Below, one piece after another: positions 23,449 to 32,831 of a stretch of DNA of 46,281 nucleotides; positions within the stretch are counted from its first letter, which is position 1; the number at the start of each line of letters is the position of its first letter. Under the pieces are notes generated by a model. That model did not search any database. It was not told where the DNA came from and was given only the letters and a program-made list of their open reading frames with translations. A program made the position numbers and the translations under genes. Source of the DNA: Candidatus Sabulitectum sp. GTDB taxonomy: Bacteria; Fermentibacterota; Fermentibacteria; Fermentibacterales; JCC-6. The stretch is taken from assembly GCA_029938555.1 (NCBI GenBank), contig JAOZUR010000018.1, positions 1 through 46,281 on the forward strand, written 5' to 3'.

Positions 23449-25066
23449 TCAATCGCGTCTCTTTCTTGCAGCTGTTTTGATGCTGGGCGTGTTATTAGTT
23501 AGTTGGTTTGTTACTGGAAAAACGAATAATTCTCAGCCTTCTGAGGTTCAGATGGTAGCCCAGCAAACAACCGAGTTTGAAGAAGTTGAAATTATAGAAG
23601 AAATTCCAGATTCGAATTTGATAGTTGATACTTTGCCGGGTAATCAAGATGCGGCTTTTTCCGATTATACAGAAAGAATTGTTACTGTTATTGTTTTAGA
23701 CCAGAATACCCGAGAAAATCTTGTTGTGGCCAAACTTTCTACCACAGGGGGCTCTGTACAGAGCTGGATGCTTCAGGGTTTTGAAGATCACCCTGATCAA
23801 AATTTAAATCAGTTAGTAGACCTTGCAGAGAAACCATGGCTTATATCTAGATCATCAAATGGCCAACCTGTATTGTTTGAATACTCCGGACCTGATACTG
23901 TTTATGCTGGTGATCAAGGCGTGTTGATTTCTTTTGTTTCAGGTCTTTCTACAAAAACATATAACTTCCGTAGCGATTTTTATGGTTTTACCATGCAAAA
24001 GAACGGGCTTGATCTTACCTCTTCTATTGAATCAAGTAGTATTCCTGTCACAGAAGTGCAGGTAACAGACAAGGGTTATTTTACTGCATCTTGGTTTACT
24101 AATGATTTCAATAAAGAGAATTCAGAAAAAATTGAAGCTCTTCAACCAACAGGTAAAGTTTCCTGGGTTGCCACAAGCAGTAAGTATTTTACAGTTATAA
24201 TGATGCCAGAATCTATGGAAAGAGTTGATGGTTATATTGCTCCTGGCGAAGGAGGCTCCGCTTTTATAGCTCTTGATGATAATTCTATTACTGTATTTGC
24301 TGGACCAAAATCTTATTCTTTACTAAGTGATTTAGGTCATTCTACTTCTGACATGATAGACTTTGGCTGGCCAATAATTAGGTGGATAGGTAAGCTAATA
24401 TTTTTATTCCTTACTTCGGCTTTGTCTTTTGTAAGTAATTGGGGTGTCAGAATAATAATACTAGCATTTACGCTGAAAATATTGCTTTCACCACTTACCA
24501 CAAAAAGTTATGTTTCCATGCAGAAAATGCAAAAAATTCAGCCTGCTATGCAGGAGATTCAGAAAAAATTTGCTAAAGACCCTAAACAACAACAGGTCGA
24601 AATGCAGAAGCTTTACAAAGAAAAAGGTGTAAATCCAATTGGTGGATGTTTGCCCATGCTTCTTCAAATGCCGGTGTTCTTTGCAATGTATCGTGTTTTA
24701 GCAAATATGGTAGAACTTCGAGGTGCCGGATTTATTCTTTGGATCAATGATCTTTCCAGACCAGAGATTCTTATTCCTTTTCAAACAAAGATTTTGGGTC
24801 TTGAAGGTATAGGCCTTATGGCTCTTTTGTTGGGAATAATTATGTTTTTCCAACAGAAACTTACTGGAACAACAGGCACTGGGTCGGCAGCTCAACAGCA
24901 AAAAATGATGATGTATATGATGCCAGTCTTCATGACTTTCCTTTTTATGAGGTTTGCATCAGGCTTAACTCTCTATTGGTTAATATTTAATATTCTTACT
25001 CTTGTTCATCAAGAGTTGATTAAGAAAAAGCTTACTGCGGATCAGGCAGATGGAAAAGCAAAATGA
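23441..25066 (+). CDS. yidC: membrane protein insertase YidC
   Basis: This 541-residue insertase has an N-terminal membrane anchor (about 5-23), a large periplasmic beta domain (to about residue 305) and the conserved five-helix insertase core. The core begins near [29 protein letters not shown] and includes the cytoplasmic helical hairpin ([19 protein letters not shown]). The large periplasmic domain marks a Gram-negative type. The groove position is Lys (TLKILL) where E. coli has Arg366. I chose the ATG at 23441 because GGAGG lies 9 bases upstream; the ATG at 23435 is only 3 bases from it. Confidence 0.96.
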   Translation: MSDQSRLFLAAVLMLGVLLVSWFVTGKTNNSQPSEVQMVAQQTTEFEEVEIIEEIPDSNLIVDTLPGNQDAAFSDYTERIVTVIVLDQNTRENLVVAKLSTTGGSVQSWMLQGFEDHPDQNLNQLVDLAEKPWLISRSSNGQPVLFEYSGPDTVYAGDQGVLISFVSGLSTKTYNFRSDFYGFTMQKNGLDLTSSIESSSIPVTEVQVTDKGYFTASWFTNDFNKENSEKIEALQPTGKVSWVATSSKYFTVIMMPESMERVDGYIAPGEGGSAFIALDDNSITVFAGPKSYSLLSDLGHSTSDMIDFGWPIIRWIGKLIFLFLTSALSFVSNWGVRIIILAFTLKILLSPLTTKSYVSMQKMQKIQPAMQEIQKKFAKDPKQQQVEMQKLYKEKGVNPIGGCLPMLLQMPVFFAMYRVLANMVELRGAGFILWINDLSRPEILIPFQTKILGLEGIGLMALLLGIIMFFQQKLTGTTGTGSAAQQQKMMMYMMPVFMTFLFMRFASGLTLYWLIFNILTLVHQELIKKKLTADQADGKAK

Positions 25067-26249
25067 TCTTATAGTTGCTCTCGCAACCCCTGACGCCATA
25101 TCTGCAATTGCACTTGTGAGGCTCTCTGGAAGGGGAGCCTCAAAAACAGTTGAAAAACTTATGCATCTTAAGCATGGCAAGCTTTCAGGAAGAAAAAGGG
25201 CAGTGGGGGACTTTTCCGGTGTTGATTATCTGGTGGCGATTTCCTGGCCACACGGACAAAGTTATACCGGAGAAGAAATGGTTGATCTAATGTGTCACGG
25301 ATCGCCAGGTACAGTTATGAAAGTAATTGATCTTCTTATAAATAATGGTGCCAGGCAAGCTGAAGCTGGTGAGTTTACCAGAAGAGCATGGATCAACGGT
25401 AAATTATCATCGTTGGATATTCTTTCTCTTTCTGCCCAGTACAATAATAAAGAAAAGAACAAACTTAAAAGTGATTTTTCTGAGGATTTGTCCATACTAA
25501 CCAGCGAAATAGAAGGCCTTATTGAGTTTAGTGAGGATTTTGAAACTTCAGAAGAAGCTCAGCTTCAAAGTGTTTTACACCAAGTACTTCTTAAAGCAAA
25601 TACACTTGAAGCAAAAGTTAAACAAGTGGAAATTCTGCCTAGGGTCTTTATAATGGGCCCAGTAAATGCTGGAAAGTCCACATTATTTAACAAACTATTC
25701 GGAAGCGATTTAGTTGTAGTTTCTCCAACCCCAGGCACAACACGGGATGGTGCAACTAGATTATTAAGTATTTCTGGAAGAACAGTTGAAATTTCAGATA
25801 GTGCCGGTTTTGGTGGGCAAGATCTTGATGGTGTTGCTTTGGAATATCTTAAGAACGATCTAAAACTTGGAGATCGAATTATATGGATGGACCCTTTGTG
25901 TAATACACCAGAATTACAAATAAGTGAGCCCGAAAACTTTCTATTGGTAAAATCTAAGGTTGATTTAGAAAACTCTAAATCTAATCCCAACTGGATATCA
26001 TATTCTTCAACCAGCGGTTCTGGTTATAGTGAAATAGTTAATTTTATAACCAGGGCAGAGAATGAAAGTTCATCATGGAAACTGGCACGAATAATTGAGT
26101 TGCTTGAAAATGCATTAGCGGCAGTTGATGCCTCGGATATTGCTTTTGCAGCAGAGATTGTTCGTGATGTTTTGATAGAGGCAGAAGAACATTATAGATG
26201 CGGAGATGCTGTAGAAAGAGCCTTGGAAAGGTTCTGTGTTGGTAAATAA
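25050..26249 (+). CDS. mnmE: tRNA modification GTPase MnmE
   Basis: This GTPase works with MnmG to place a carboxymethylaminomethyl-type group on U34 of some tRNAs. It has 399 residues, shorter than the usual 450 or so. The N-terminal folate-binding domain is clear ([21 protein letters not shown]). The G domain has P-loop GPVNAGKST (203-211), PGTTRD (228-233) and DSAGF (250-254). The G4 motif reads SKVD (302-305) instead of NKxD. The C-terminal catalytic FCVGK is intact. It overlaps yidC by 17 bases; jag, often found here, is missing. Confidence 0.94.
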   Translation: MEKQNDLIVALATPDAISAIALVRLSGRGASKTVEKLMHLKHGKLSGRKRAVGDFSGVDYLVAISWPHGQSYTGEEMVDLMCHGSPGTVMKVIDLLINNGARQAEAGEFTRRAWINGKLSSLDILSLSAQYNNKEKNKLKSDFSEDLSILTSEIEGLIEFSEDFETSEEAQLQSVLHQVLLKANTLEAKVKQVEILPRVFIMGPVNAGKSTLFNKLFGSDLVVVSPTPGTTRDGATRLLSISGRTVEISDSAGFGGQDLDGVALEYLKNDLKLGDRIIWMDPLCNTPELQISEPENFLLVKSKVDLENSKSNPNWISYSSTSGSGYSEIVNFITRAENESSSWKLARIIELLENALAAVDASDIAFAAEIVRDVLIEAEEHYRCGDAVERALERFCVGK

Positions 26250-28065
26250 AACTGATTATCAAGTTGTTGTGATTGGTGGCGGTCATGCCGGTGTAGAAGC
26301 CGCCATTGCTTCAGCCAACCTAGGGTGCAAAACAGCACTTGTAACCCCCAGTATAAAAAAAATAGCTCTTATGTCGTGCAACCCTTCAATTGGCGGAATC
26401 GCCAAAGGCACCCTTGTTAGAGAGATTGATGGTTTGGGTGGAGTTACTGCCAAAACAGCAGATATGTCTGCTCTTCAATTCAGAATGTTAAATATGAAAA
26501 AGGGCCCGGCAGTTTGGGGTCCAAGGGTGCAATCTGATATAAACCACTACACAGCTTTGCAAATCAGTAATCTTAAAAAATCTGGTGTTCACATAATACA
26601 AGGTCTTGTTACCTCTTTTGTGGGTCCAAATTCGCAAATACAAGGGGTAAACCTCTCTGATGGTTCTAAGCTTACTTCGCTTGCTTTTGTTCTTGCAGCA
26701 GGAACATTTTTAAATGGAATGCTTCATCGCGGTAAAACAACCTGGCCAGGGGGAAGAAGAGGCGATGTTTCTTCTGTTTCTTTGGAAAAAGACATTAGAG
26801 ATAGAATGTTCCACGTGAAACGATTCAAAACAGGCACATCTCCACGGGTATTAAGGAAAAGCATTAATCTGGATTTGTTAGAGTTACAGATTTCTCATGA
26901 TTTGATGTTTCGGTTTAGTTGGTCCTCGAAAAATCCGATAAAAAACAAGGAGACCTGTTGGGTCACCCGAACAACCGGCAAAACTGAAAACTTAGTAAAG
27001 GCAAGCCTTAGCAAGTCTGCGCTGTATTCAGGTAGAATCACCGGTAAGGGCCCTAGGTATTGTCCAAGTTTTGAAGATAAGGTAACAAAGTTTCCTGATA
27101 GAACGGGGCATCCAATACACATAGAACCTTTGTCTAGATTGTCTAGGGTTATGTATCTTAATGGCCTTTCCACTAGCATGCCAGAAGAAATACAGGATAA
27201 AATAATTAAATCGTTACCAGGTTTTGAAAATGCAATAGTATCTGCTTATGGGTATTCCGTTGAATACACTTGTTTTGAAACAGGTGAATTTGATAGAAAT
27301 TTGAAATTGCTAAAAACATCTAATCTTTTTGTTTCAGGTCAAATCTTAGGAACTTCTGGTTACGAAGAGGCGGCTGCAACTGGTTTGCTTGCAGGGGTTA
27401 ATGCTGCTAAAACCGTTCTTGGTCTTTCTCTGGTTGTGCCCAACAGAATGAATAGTTATCTTGGTGTTATGGTTGATGATCTTGTTTCCAGGGGGACCGA
27501 AGAACCATATAGACTTTTTTCAAGTCGTTCCGAAAACCGTCTAAATTTGCGTCAAGATAATGCTGACAGAAGGGTTCATTCTCTTTCCCTTGAAATGGGC
27601 ACGCTTTCTAGTGAGAAAATACAGTCGTTTGCCCAAAGACAGGAAATGTATCAGTATTATTTAACAGCAATGGCAGGAAAAAGGGTAAAGGGTAAACTTA
27701 TTACAGATTTGTGCAAGAGGCCAGAGGTGTCTCCTTCTGATGTTGCTTCTTTTTTGAATATGAAGGGGTTAAGTTTAAACCAAAGTGACAGCTTGTCTAC
27801 TGTTGTTCTTGATTTGAAGTACATGGGTTATGTTAAGCGTGCAAAAAAAAGACATGAGGTCAGAAGGCGATATGGACAAGTTTCCTTGGAGTTTATTGAA
27901 GATTACAATCTTGTCTTAACAATTAGTATAGAAGCAAGAGAGGCCTTGAACAGAATTAAACCTTCTAATTTGTTTGAAGCTGAAGTTATACCTGCTGTTA
28001 GGCAGGCTGACTTGGACGGTCTTGTTCTGCACTTAATGCGAGGTGATGTTTCACGTGAAACATGA
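26239..28065 (+). CDS. mnmG: tRNA uridine-5-carboxymethylaminomethyl modification enzyme MnmG
   Basis: This is the FAD partner of MnmE, about 608 residues. It has the dinucleotide fold VVVIGGGHAGVEAA, the MSCNPSIGGIAKG signature with its conserved Cys, GPAVWGPRVQSD, and the C-terminal GTSGYEEAAATGLLAGVNAA. The start is ambiguous: TTG at 26239 (AAAGG 7 bases upstream) or GTG one codon earlier, both inside the end of mnmE. A near-perfect parS lies at 26807-26822 in the frame, and a perfect one covers its last codons. Confidence 0.96.
   Translation: MVNKTDYQVVVIGGGHAGVEAAIASANLGCKTALVTPSIKKIALMSCNPSIGGIAKGTLVREIDGLGGVTAKTADMSALQFRMLNMKKGPAVWGPRVQSDINHYTALQISNLKKSGVHIIQGLVTSFVGPNSQIQGVNLSDGSKLTSLAFVLAAGTFLNGMLHRGKTTWPGGRRGDVSSVSLEKDIRDRMFHVKRFKTGTSPRVLRKSINLDLLELQISHDLMFRFSWSSKNPIKNKETCWVTRTTGKTENLVKASLSKSALYSGRITGKGPRYCPSFEDKVTKFPDRTGHPIHIEPLSRLSRVMYLNGLSTSMPEEIQDKIIKSLPGFENAIVSAYGYSVEYTCFETGEFDRNLKLLKTSNLFVSGQILGTSGYEEAAATGLLAGVNAAKTVLGLSLVVPNRMNSYLGVMVDDLVSRGTEEPYRLFSSRSENRLNLRQDNADRRVHSLSLEMGTLSSEKIQSFAQRQEMYQYYLTAMAGKRVKGKLITDLCKRPEVSPSDVASFLNMKGLSLNQSDSLSTVVLDLKYMGYVKRAKKRHEVRRRYGQVSLEFIEDYNLVLTISIEAREALNRIKPSNLFEAEVIPAVRQADLDGLVLHLMRGDVSRET
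26807..26822. other. parS centromere-like site (15 of 16)
   Basis: TGTTCCACGTGAAACG differs from the bacterial consensus TGTTNCACGTGAAACA in the last base only. It lies inside mnmG and is the second site in 1.3 kb. It would be bound by the ParB encoded at 29454-30317. Clustering of parS close to the origin is the normal pattern. Confidence 0.88.
28047..28062. other. perfect parS site
   Basis: TGTTTCACGTGAAACA is a perfect 16-bp palindrome and an exact match to the parS consensus. It spans the end of mnmG (the stop is at 28063-28065) and the likely rsmG start region. It lies about 650 bp upstream of parA, so ParB bound here could sit over the rsmG translation signals and the front of the par operon. 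Confidence 0.95.
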
Positions 28066-28702
28066 TGTTCCAGAGTCGTATATAGAAGCTAAAAGGCAGT
28101 GTTCTTTGCTGGGTGTTGATCTTCAACAAGAATCGTATGAACGATTAATTGTGTTTGTGGGATTACTTGAAAAAACCAGTAAAAGAAGCAACTTGATTGG
28201 TCCTTCAGAGATGCAGAGGGTTTGGAGTAGGCACATTTTAGAATCTATTGCTTTTGTTCCTTTTCTTGACAGGTGTAGTTCTGTTATTGATATAGGTACT
28301 GGAGCTGGTTTTCCTGGTATGGTACTTTCTATATGTAATTTTGATGTTGTTATGGTGGAACCAAGGGGAAAGCGAATTGCTTTTCTTGAGACCGCTGCTA
28401 GGTTGTGTGGTGTTACCTGTAACATCATTAAAGGTAGGATTGAAGAGGTCGGACCTTTTCCTGCACATAGTGTTTTCACTTCAAGGGCTGTGAAGAAACC
28501 AGAGGAGATGGTTAAATTAATTTCTCCATCAGCACTGAATGGTTTTACTCTCATCACAAGAGTATCAACGGTAAATACAAGTTATTCTAATGCAACTGTT
28601 TCAAAAGAACTGCCAATCCCTCCGGTTGACCGTAGCGGATTTATATTGCAGTATCGGCATCAATGTAGTTCGACCACGAACTCTGGGGAAGGTGATTCAT
28701 GA
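28055..28702 (+). CDS. rsmG: 16S rRNA (guanine-527-N7)-methyltransferase RsmG
   Basis: This SAM-dependent enzyme methylates G527 of 16S rRNA, here with about 215 residues. It has the Rossmann SAM motif VIDIGTGAGFPG and VVMVEPRGKRIAFLE, then SRAVKKPEEM, as in the family. I prefer the GTG at 28055: GAGGTGA lies 8 bases upstream, and this GTG is the centre of the perfect parS. GTG at 28043 and ATG at 28046 are also in frame but sit on the ribosome site itself. The gene overlaps mnmG by 11 bases and parA by 4. Confidence 0.93.
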   Translation: MKHDVPESYIEAKRQCSLLGVDLQQESYERLIVFVGLLEKTSKRSNLIGPSEMQRVWSRHILESIAFVPFLDRCSSVIDIGTGAGFPGMVLSICNFDVVMVEPRGKRIAFLETAARLCGVTCNIIKGRIEEVGPFPAHSVFTSRAVKKPEEMVKLISPSALNGFTLITRVSTVNTSYSNATVSKELPIPPVDRSGFILQYRHQCSSTTNSGEGDS

Positions 28703-29457
28703 CAAAAATCCTTGCAGTTGCAAACCAAAAAGGCGGGGTTGGAAAAACAACCACCGTTATCAACCTTGGAGCAAGCTTAGCTGTACACGATAAAGAAGTA
28801 TTGATTATTGATCTGGACCCGCAGGCGAATGCCACCAGTGGTCTTGGCAAAAAAGAGGCTGATAATTTTGGAATACACACCTATTTATCTGGTGAAAACA
28901 GCCTTGAGCAGTGTATAGTTAAAACGGAAATAGAGGGTTTATCTTTAATTAGAGGAGCAAGACATCTTGCTGGAACTGAAATTGAAATGGCTTCGCAAGA
29001 GAGGCGTGAATTTTTCCTTGCTGAAGCACTAGAGGATTCAGAACTTTCCTCTTTTGATTACATTTTGATTGATTGCCCACCGTCTTTGGGTTTGTTAACG
29101 ATTAATGCCCTGGTTGCTGCAGACGGTGTAGTTCTTACTGTACAAAGTGAGTATTACGCTTTGGAGGGACTTTCACATCTTATAGAAACAATCAGAAGGA
29201 TTAAAGCTCATTGGAATAAAACACTTTCGGTTTTTGGAGTGGTTTTAACCATGTATGATAAAAGACTAAAATTAAGTAGAGAAGTAGAACAATCAGCAGA
29301 AAAGTATCTTGGATCAACTCTTTTTAAAACAAGAATTCCAAGAAATGTTCGCTTGAGTGAAGCTCCGAGTCATGGAAAGCCAGTGATTTTGTACGATGCA
29401 TTTTCCAGTGGGGCAAAGAGTTATATGAGTTTAGCCCGGGAGGTTATGGCTAGATGA
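28699..29457 (+). CDS. parA: chromosome-partitioning ATPase ParA (Soj)
   Basis: This 252-residue ATPase has the deviant Walker A KGGVGKTTT (residues 11-19) right after the N-terminal strand, Walker B ILIDCPPSLG and the IDLDPQANAT motif. The short N-terminus without a helix-turn-helix is the chromosomal (Soj) type. It moves ParB-parS complexes apart after replication. It overlaps rsmG by 4 bases (ATGA) and parB by 4 bases. Confidence 0.96.
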   Translation: MTKILAVANQKGGVGKTTTVINLGASLAVHDKEVLIIDLDPQANATSGLGKKEADNFGIHTYLSGENSLEQCIVKTEIEGLSLIRGARHLAGTEIEMASQERREFFLAEALEDSELSSFDYILIDCPPSLGLLTINALVAADGVVLTVQSEYYALEGLSHLIETIRRIKAHWNKTLSVFGVVLTMYDKRLKLSREVEQSAEKYLGSTLFKTRIPRNVRLSEAPSHGKPVILYDAFSSGAKSYMSLAREVMAR

Positions 29458-30317
29458 AAAGAAAACGAGCACTAGGTAGAGGTCTTGAATCTCTTCTTCC
29501 TGATGTAAAAGAGCAGATGACTCCTAAAGGTACTCCTGCGGAAATCGATGTATTAGCTATTGATCCAAATCCTTTTCAGCCTAGAATTGACTGGGATGAA
29601 TCTGAATTATCTTCTTTGGCAAATTCAATTAAGCAACAAGGTATTATTCAACCTGTTGTTTTAAGAAAAAATGAAGATCGTTTTCAACTAATTGCCGGAG
29701 AAAGAAGACTTCGGGCTTCAATTCTGGCTGGTTTACAGACTATTCCTGCTTTGATTAGAGATGCAGATGATGAGCAAATGATGGCGTTAGCTCTAATTGA
29801 AAACATTCAAAGACAAGATTTAAACCCGATTGAGAAAGCAGAAGCTTTCAGTCGTTTTTGTAATGAATTTGAGTTAACTCAAGAGGAATTAGCTAAGCTT
29901 GTAGGTATTAGCCGTTCTGCTATTGCAAACTTTCAAAGACTTATGGATCTACCGGATTTGACTAAAACCATGGTTAGATCAGGTAAACTTTCCATGGGAC
30001 ATGGTAGAGCATTGCTTGGATTGCCAGACAGTGATACAATAAATAGAATGGCAAAATTGACTCTTGTCCGTGGTTATAATGTTAGAACCCTTGAAGATGA
30101 AGTAAGAAAAAGTACAGGAAAAAGATCAAACAAAAAGAAAAAACCGCAAGTATTACCAGAGATTAAACAACTAGAAAACGAACTTGAAAGAGCATTGGGA
30201 ACTAGGGTTTCTCTTAAAGATTCAGGTGGTTCCGGTAAGCTGTTAATTGAATATAGTTCTCTGGACGAATTGGATAGAATTCTTATTATAATACGGGGTC
30301 AAAGAAAACCGGTTTAA
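29454..30317 (+). CDS. parB: chromosome-partitioning protein ParB (Spo0J)
   Basis: This 287-residue DNA-binding CTPase has the N-terminal RALGRGLESLLPD motif, the ParB/Srx CTP-binding part (IAGERRLRASILAG, ALIENIQRQDLNPIEKA) and the central helix-turn-helix (TQEELAKLVGISRSAIANFQRL). The C-terminal dimer region follows a Lys-rich linker. Two matching parS sites lie 1.4 and 2.6 kb upstream. The ATG overlaps the parA stop (ATGA). Confidence 0.96.
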   Translation: MKRKRALGRGLESLLPDVKEQMTPKGTPAEIDVLAIDPNPFQPRIDWDESELSSLANSIKQQGIIQPVVLRKNEDRFQLIAGERRLRASILAGLQTIPALIRDADDEQMMALALIENIQRQDLNPIEKAEAFSRFCNEFELTQEELAKLVGISRSAIANFQRLMDLPDLTKTMVRSGKLSMGHGRALLGLPDSDTINRMAKLTLVRGYNVRTLEDEVRKSTGKRSNKKKKPQVLPEIKQLENELERALGTRVSLKDSGGSGKLLIEYSSLDELDRILIIIRGQRKPV

Positions 30318-30327
30318 GTCTGGTTTT
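30305..30327 (+). terminator. weak hairpin at the parB end
   Basis: AAAACCGG and CTGGTTTT pair as an 8-bp stem (one G-T pair) with a 7-base loop, starting inside the last parB codons. Only four T residues end the stem, so it may be a partial terminator between parB and the ferredoxin gene. A TATAAT at 30287-30292 just upstream could give the ferredoxin its own promoter, though no good -35 was found. Confidence 0.35.
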
Positions 30328-30353
30328 CATACAAAAATTAAACGGAGGTTATA

Positions 30354-30521
30354 ATGGCTTACAAAATTAACGACACATGCATTAGTTGTGGTGCCTGCCA
30401 GGGTGAGTGCCCAGTAGACTGTATCAAAGAAGGAACTCCATACGTTATCGATGCTGGTGCCTGCATTGACTGTGGCGCTTGCGCAGCCGTTTGCCCAGTA
30501 AGTTCAATAGAAGCACCGTAG
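30354..30521 (+). CDS. 2[4Fe-4S] ferredoxin
   Basis: This 55-residue protein of the clostridial type has two CxxCxxCxxxCP clusters: Cys 9, 12, 15, 19 and Cys 37, 40, 43, 47, plus an extra Cys at 23. It carries electrons at low potential. The ribosome site GGAGG lies 5 bases before the ATG. A strong terminator follows. It is a likely electron acceptor for the 2-oxoacid oxidoreductase encoded 5 kb away. It is too short for many gene callers. Confidence 0.96.
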   Translation: MAYKINDTCISCGACQGECPVDCIKEGTPYVIDAGACIDCGACAAVCPVSSIEAP

Positions 30522-30552
30522 TTTCTGTTATAGATGCATTTTAGGTTAATTG

Positions 30553-30595
30553 TGTAACCGCACAGAAGTTCTTTTCTGTGCGGTTACATGTTTTT
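30553..30595 (+). terminator. strong intrinsic terminator after the ferredoxin gene
   Basis: A perfect 15-bp stem (TGTAACCGCACAGAA / TTCTGTGCGGTTACA) with a 6-base loop is followed by a T run (30591-30595). Its right arm overlaps the last codon and stop of the convergent glycosyltransferase gene (stop at 30584-30586). On the minus strand no T run follows, so it acts mainly on the plus strand. Confidence 0.88.
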
Positions 30596-31753
30596 AACAA
30601 GAAAAGTATATAGTTGAAACAATTGTTCAACCATTATTTTAGCCGAAAATGGTGCTAGGTCTTGGTCAACGGATGTAAGCATTTTTTCACACAATTCCGG
30701 AGACTTAAGCAACCTGATGATTCCATTAGAAAGACAATCAATATCGTCGTGACTACAAAGAAATCCATTTTTTATTCCATTGATTAACTCTGCAATCCCT
30801 CCAACATCTGTGGCTACCACAGGGATTTTAACAGAAAGAGCTTCCAGCATAGCCCTAGGCAAACCTTCGCTTCTAGAAGTAAGCAAAAACACATCAAAAG
30901 CTGGAAGAATTTTGTTTACATCTTTTCTGCTTCCAAGCATAAGGAAGTTATCTTGTAAATTCATTTCTTCTATGTATTGTTTCATATAACTGTCTAGGGG
31001 GCCATCTCCTACAATTACAAATTTTACCAAAGGAAATATTTCTTTTACCTTTTTTGCCACATCTACAATAGCCTCTGGATGTTTTTGAGAAGCAAGTCGA
31101 ATAACAGTTCCTACAACGGGAGAATTCACAGGTATTGATAAAATTTTTCGTGCGGCGGCTTTTGTTCCACGCTGATCGAGAAAAGATTGAAATTCGACCC
31201 CGCTTCGAATAAGCTGATAATCTTCAGGTTTACCGATTCCCCAGTTAACGCCTTTTCGTATATCGTGTGGACTCACAACAATGTTAGAGTCAGCAAGGTT
31301 GTATCCAAATCTTTCTAGAAGAGAGTAAAAGGCTTTTTTAACTGGGTGCATAGTATCAAAAAAAGACCATCCGTGAACAGTTTGAACAATTTTTACCGGT
31401 GTTTTTGCAAAGGCAGCAGCAAGCCTTCCTAAGAATTTAGCTTTAGATCCATGCGTATGTACTATTGAATACTTGTATTTATCAATCAATGAACGAATTT
31501 CCCAAAAAGCGCGAATATCATTATACAGTGAGAGTTTTCGAATAAGATGAGGGGCAGTAAATACAGGAATGTTGTATTTCTCTGAAAGATCACTAAAGGT
31601 TCCTTCAGGAGAAATTTCGGGACCTGTGAGCACAGCTGAGGGATAACCCATTTTTGTTATTTCTCTGCAACTGATTATTGTGTTCATCTGAGCACCGCCT
31701 ACAGCCATTTTAGTAATTATATGCAGCACGGTGGTTTTGTTTGACGGTGTCAT
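30584..31753 (-). CDS. GT4-family glycosyltransferase
   Basis: This 389-residue protein has the GT-B fold of family 4. The N-terminal donor/acceptor half has the Gly-rich MAVGGAQMN and VHTHGSKAKFLGR. The C-terminal half has GTVIRLASQKHPE, FVIVGDGPLD and the Glu-x7-Glu motif in SEGLPRAMLEAL. It probably transfers a nucleotide-activated sugar to a surface glycan or lipid; donor and acceptor cannot be told. The ATG overlaps the upstream stop (ATGA), so it is translated with the membrane protein before it. Confidence 0.92.
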   Translation of the reverse strand: MTPSNKTTVLHIITKMAVGGAQMNTIISCREITKMGYPSAVLTGPEISPEGTFSDLSEKYNIPVFTAPHLIRKLSLYNDIRAFWEIRSLIDKYKYSIVHTHGSKAKFLGRLAAAFAKTPVKIVQTVHGWSFFDTMHPVKKAFYSLLERFGYNLADSNIVVSPHDIRKGVNWGIGKPEDYQLIRSGVEFQSFLDQRGTKAAARKILSIPVNSPVVGTVIRLASQKHPEAIVDVAKKVKEIFPLVKFVIVGDGPLDSYMKQYIEEMNLQDNFLMLGSRKDVNKILPAFDVFLLTSRSEGLPRAMLEALSVKIPVVATDVGGIAELINGIKNGFLCSHDDIDCLSNGIIRLLKSPELCEKMLTSVDQDLAPFSAKIMVEQLFQLYTFLVKNM

Positions 31754-32277
31754 GTTTTCTTTCTCTTAACTTTTACCGGTACAGTTGTTTTTCTAAAGTA
31801 AAGGCATAATCTATAAAATAGAACAATGAGCAGGGTTAAGGCTGAGTAAAAAATAGGGCTTAAGAACACACATCCTACAACCCAGAAAACAATTAATGGT
31901 ACAAGAAGTTTTTTTCTATGCCATTGAACTGTTTTTAGAGCTGAATTAAGATAGCTATTGTAATCTCTAAAAAGATCTTCAGCAAAGCTAAAAAGAATCA
32001 CAGAAATAGCAGTGAGTATTAAATGAAGAGGCATACCACCCACAAGAGTATCATTGCGAACAAACGATAGAAGACTAGTAACAAATGGAAGCAGTAACAT
32101 ACCACCAAGAAGAAATCTCATCCCCCAGATTAATGCCTGATCGGATGTAAAAAGAAATCCCTTTTTTTCCCGTGAACGGATAAAAACATTTAACAGATAT
32201 CTAGATAGTCGGAAAAGGCCTGATAGTAAGAGTACAACAATTAACACAATTCCATAATCCATGAGTCGTTGAGACAA
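31750..32277 (-). CDS. multi-pass membrane protein of unknown function (175 residues)
   Basis: I do not recognise this protein. It has about four or five hydrophobic segments (near residues 8-28, 48-68, 80-100, 122-140, 143-162) separated by short Arg/Lys-rich loops, and ends in a very basic tail (KVKRKKT). No catalytic motif is visible. Start is TTG with AAGGA 7 bases upstream. It sits between another membrane protein and the glycosyltransferase, so a role in glycan or lipid export or assembly is possible but unproven. Confidence 0.75.
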   Translation of the reverse strand: MSQRLMDYGIVLIVVLLLSGLFRLSRYLLNVFIRSREKKGFLFTSDQALIWGMRFLLGGMLLLPFVTSLLSFVRNDTLVGGMPLHLILTAISVILFSFAEDLFRDYNSYLNSALKTVQWHRKKLLVPLIVFWVVGCVFLSPIFYSALTLLIVLFYRLCLYFRKTTVPVKVKRKKT

Positions 32278-32279
32278 AA

Positions 32280-32831
32280 TTATTTCCTTCCCTTATTACT
32301 TTTGATTTGATACAAAAGACCAGAGATAGTGATGATAACATAAATACCCCAGTACATAGGAATTCCAGCAGAAATCCTAATCCATGCCAGCAAACTTATG
32401 ACAGCAGTTGCAACAAGACTGCCTCCCATAATGGAAGTAAGCACCGAGAATACAAAATTACGAGATATATACACTAGAACTCCGGCAAAAATTGCTACCC
32501 CTGAAATATAAATAATTGACAAATCTGGAAAAAGTGCTGTAGTTATAAAGAATCCTATAATGAAGCCAGCAACAAAAAATGCAAGTCGGTAAAGAAACGA
32601 AACCAGTACAGCAAGAAGGACGGCTATAACCATGGGACCAAATTTAATAATATCAGGATTAGCTGTGATTTTAACAAGAAGCCCACCGCTGTATAGTAAA
32701 CCAGCTGTCAATCCCGCAATAATTAATGCAAAAGGTACAAATCGACTTCCACGGAAGGCCAAAATTAAACCAGAAATAAGAAAAATAATTGACACTGCAA
32801 TGATATTGTAGCTAATTAGATATCCTATCAA
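32280..32831 (-). CDS. multi-pass membrane protein, DUF4203-like
   Basis: This 183-residue protein is almost wholly hydrophobic, with about seven membrane helices (ISYNIIAVSIIFLISGLILAF, FALIIAGLTAGLLY and others) and repeated Gly-rich turns. The helix pattern recalls the TMEM198/DUF4203 type, but I hold that only weakly. Start is TTG at 32831 with AAGGAGG 5 bases upstream, overlapping the stop of the HAD gene by 4 bases. Function unknown. Confidence 0.7.
   Translation of the reverse strand: MIGYLISYNIIAVSIIFLISGLILAFRGSRFVPFALIIAGLTAGLLYSGGLLVKITANPDIIKFGPMVIAVLLAVLVSFLYRLAFFVAGFIIGFFITTALFPDLSIIYISGVAIFAGVLVYISRNFVFSVLTSIMGGSLVATAVISLLAWIRISAGIPMYWGIYVIITISGLLYQIKSNKGRK

Noticed and set aside
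30305-30353. Independent strong promoter for the ferredoxin gene
   Set aside because: A TATAAT is present upstream, but no -35 lies at a suitable distance; kept only as a possibility in the hairpin entry.
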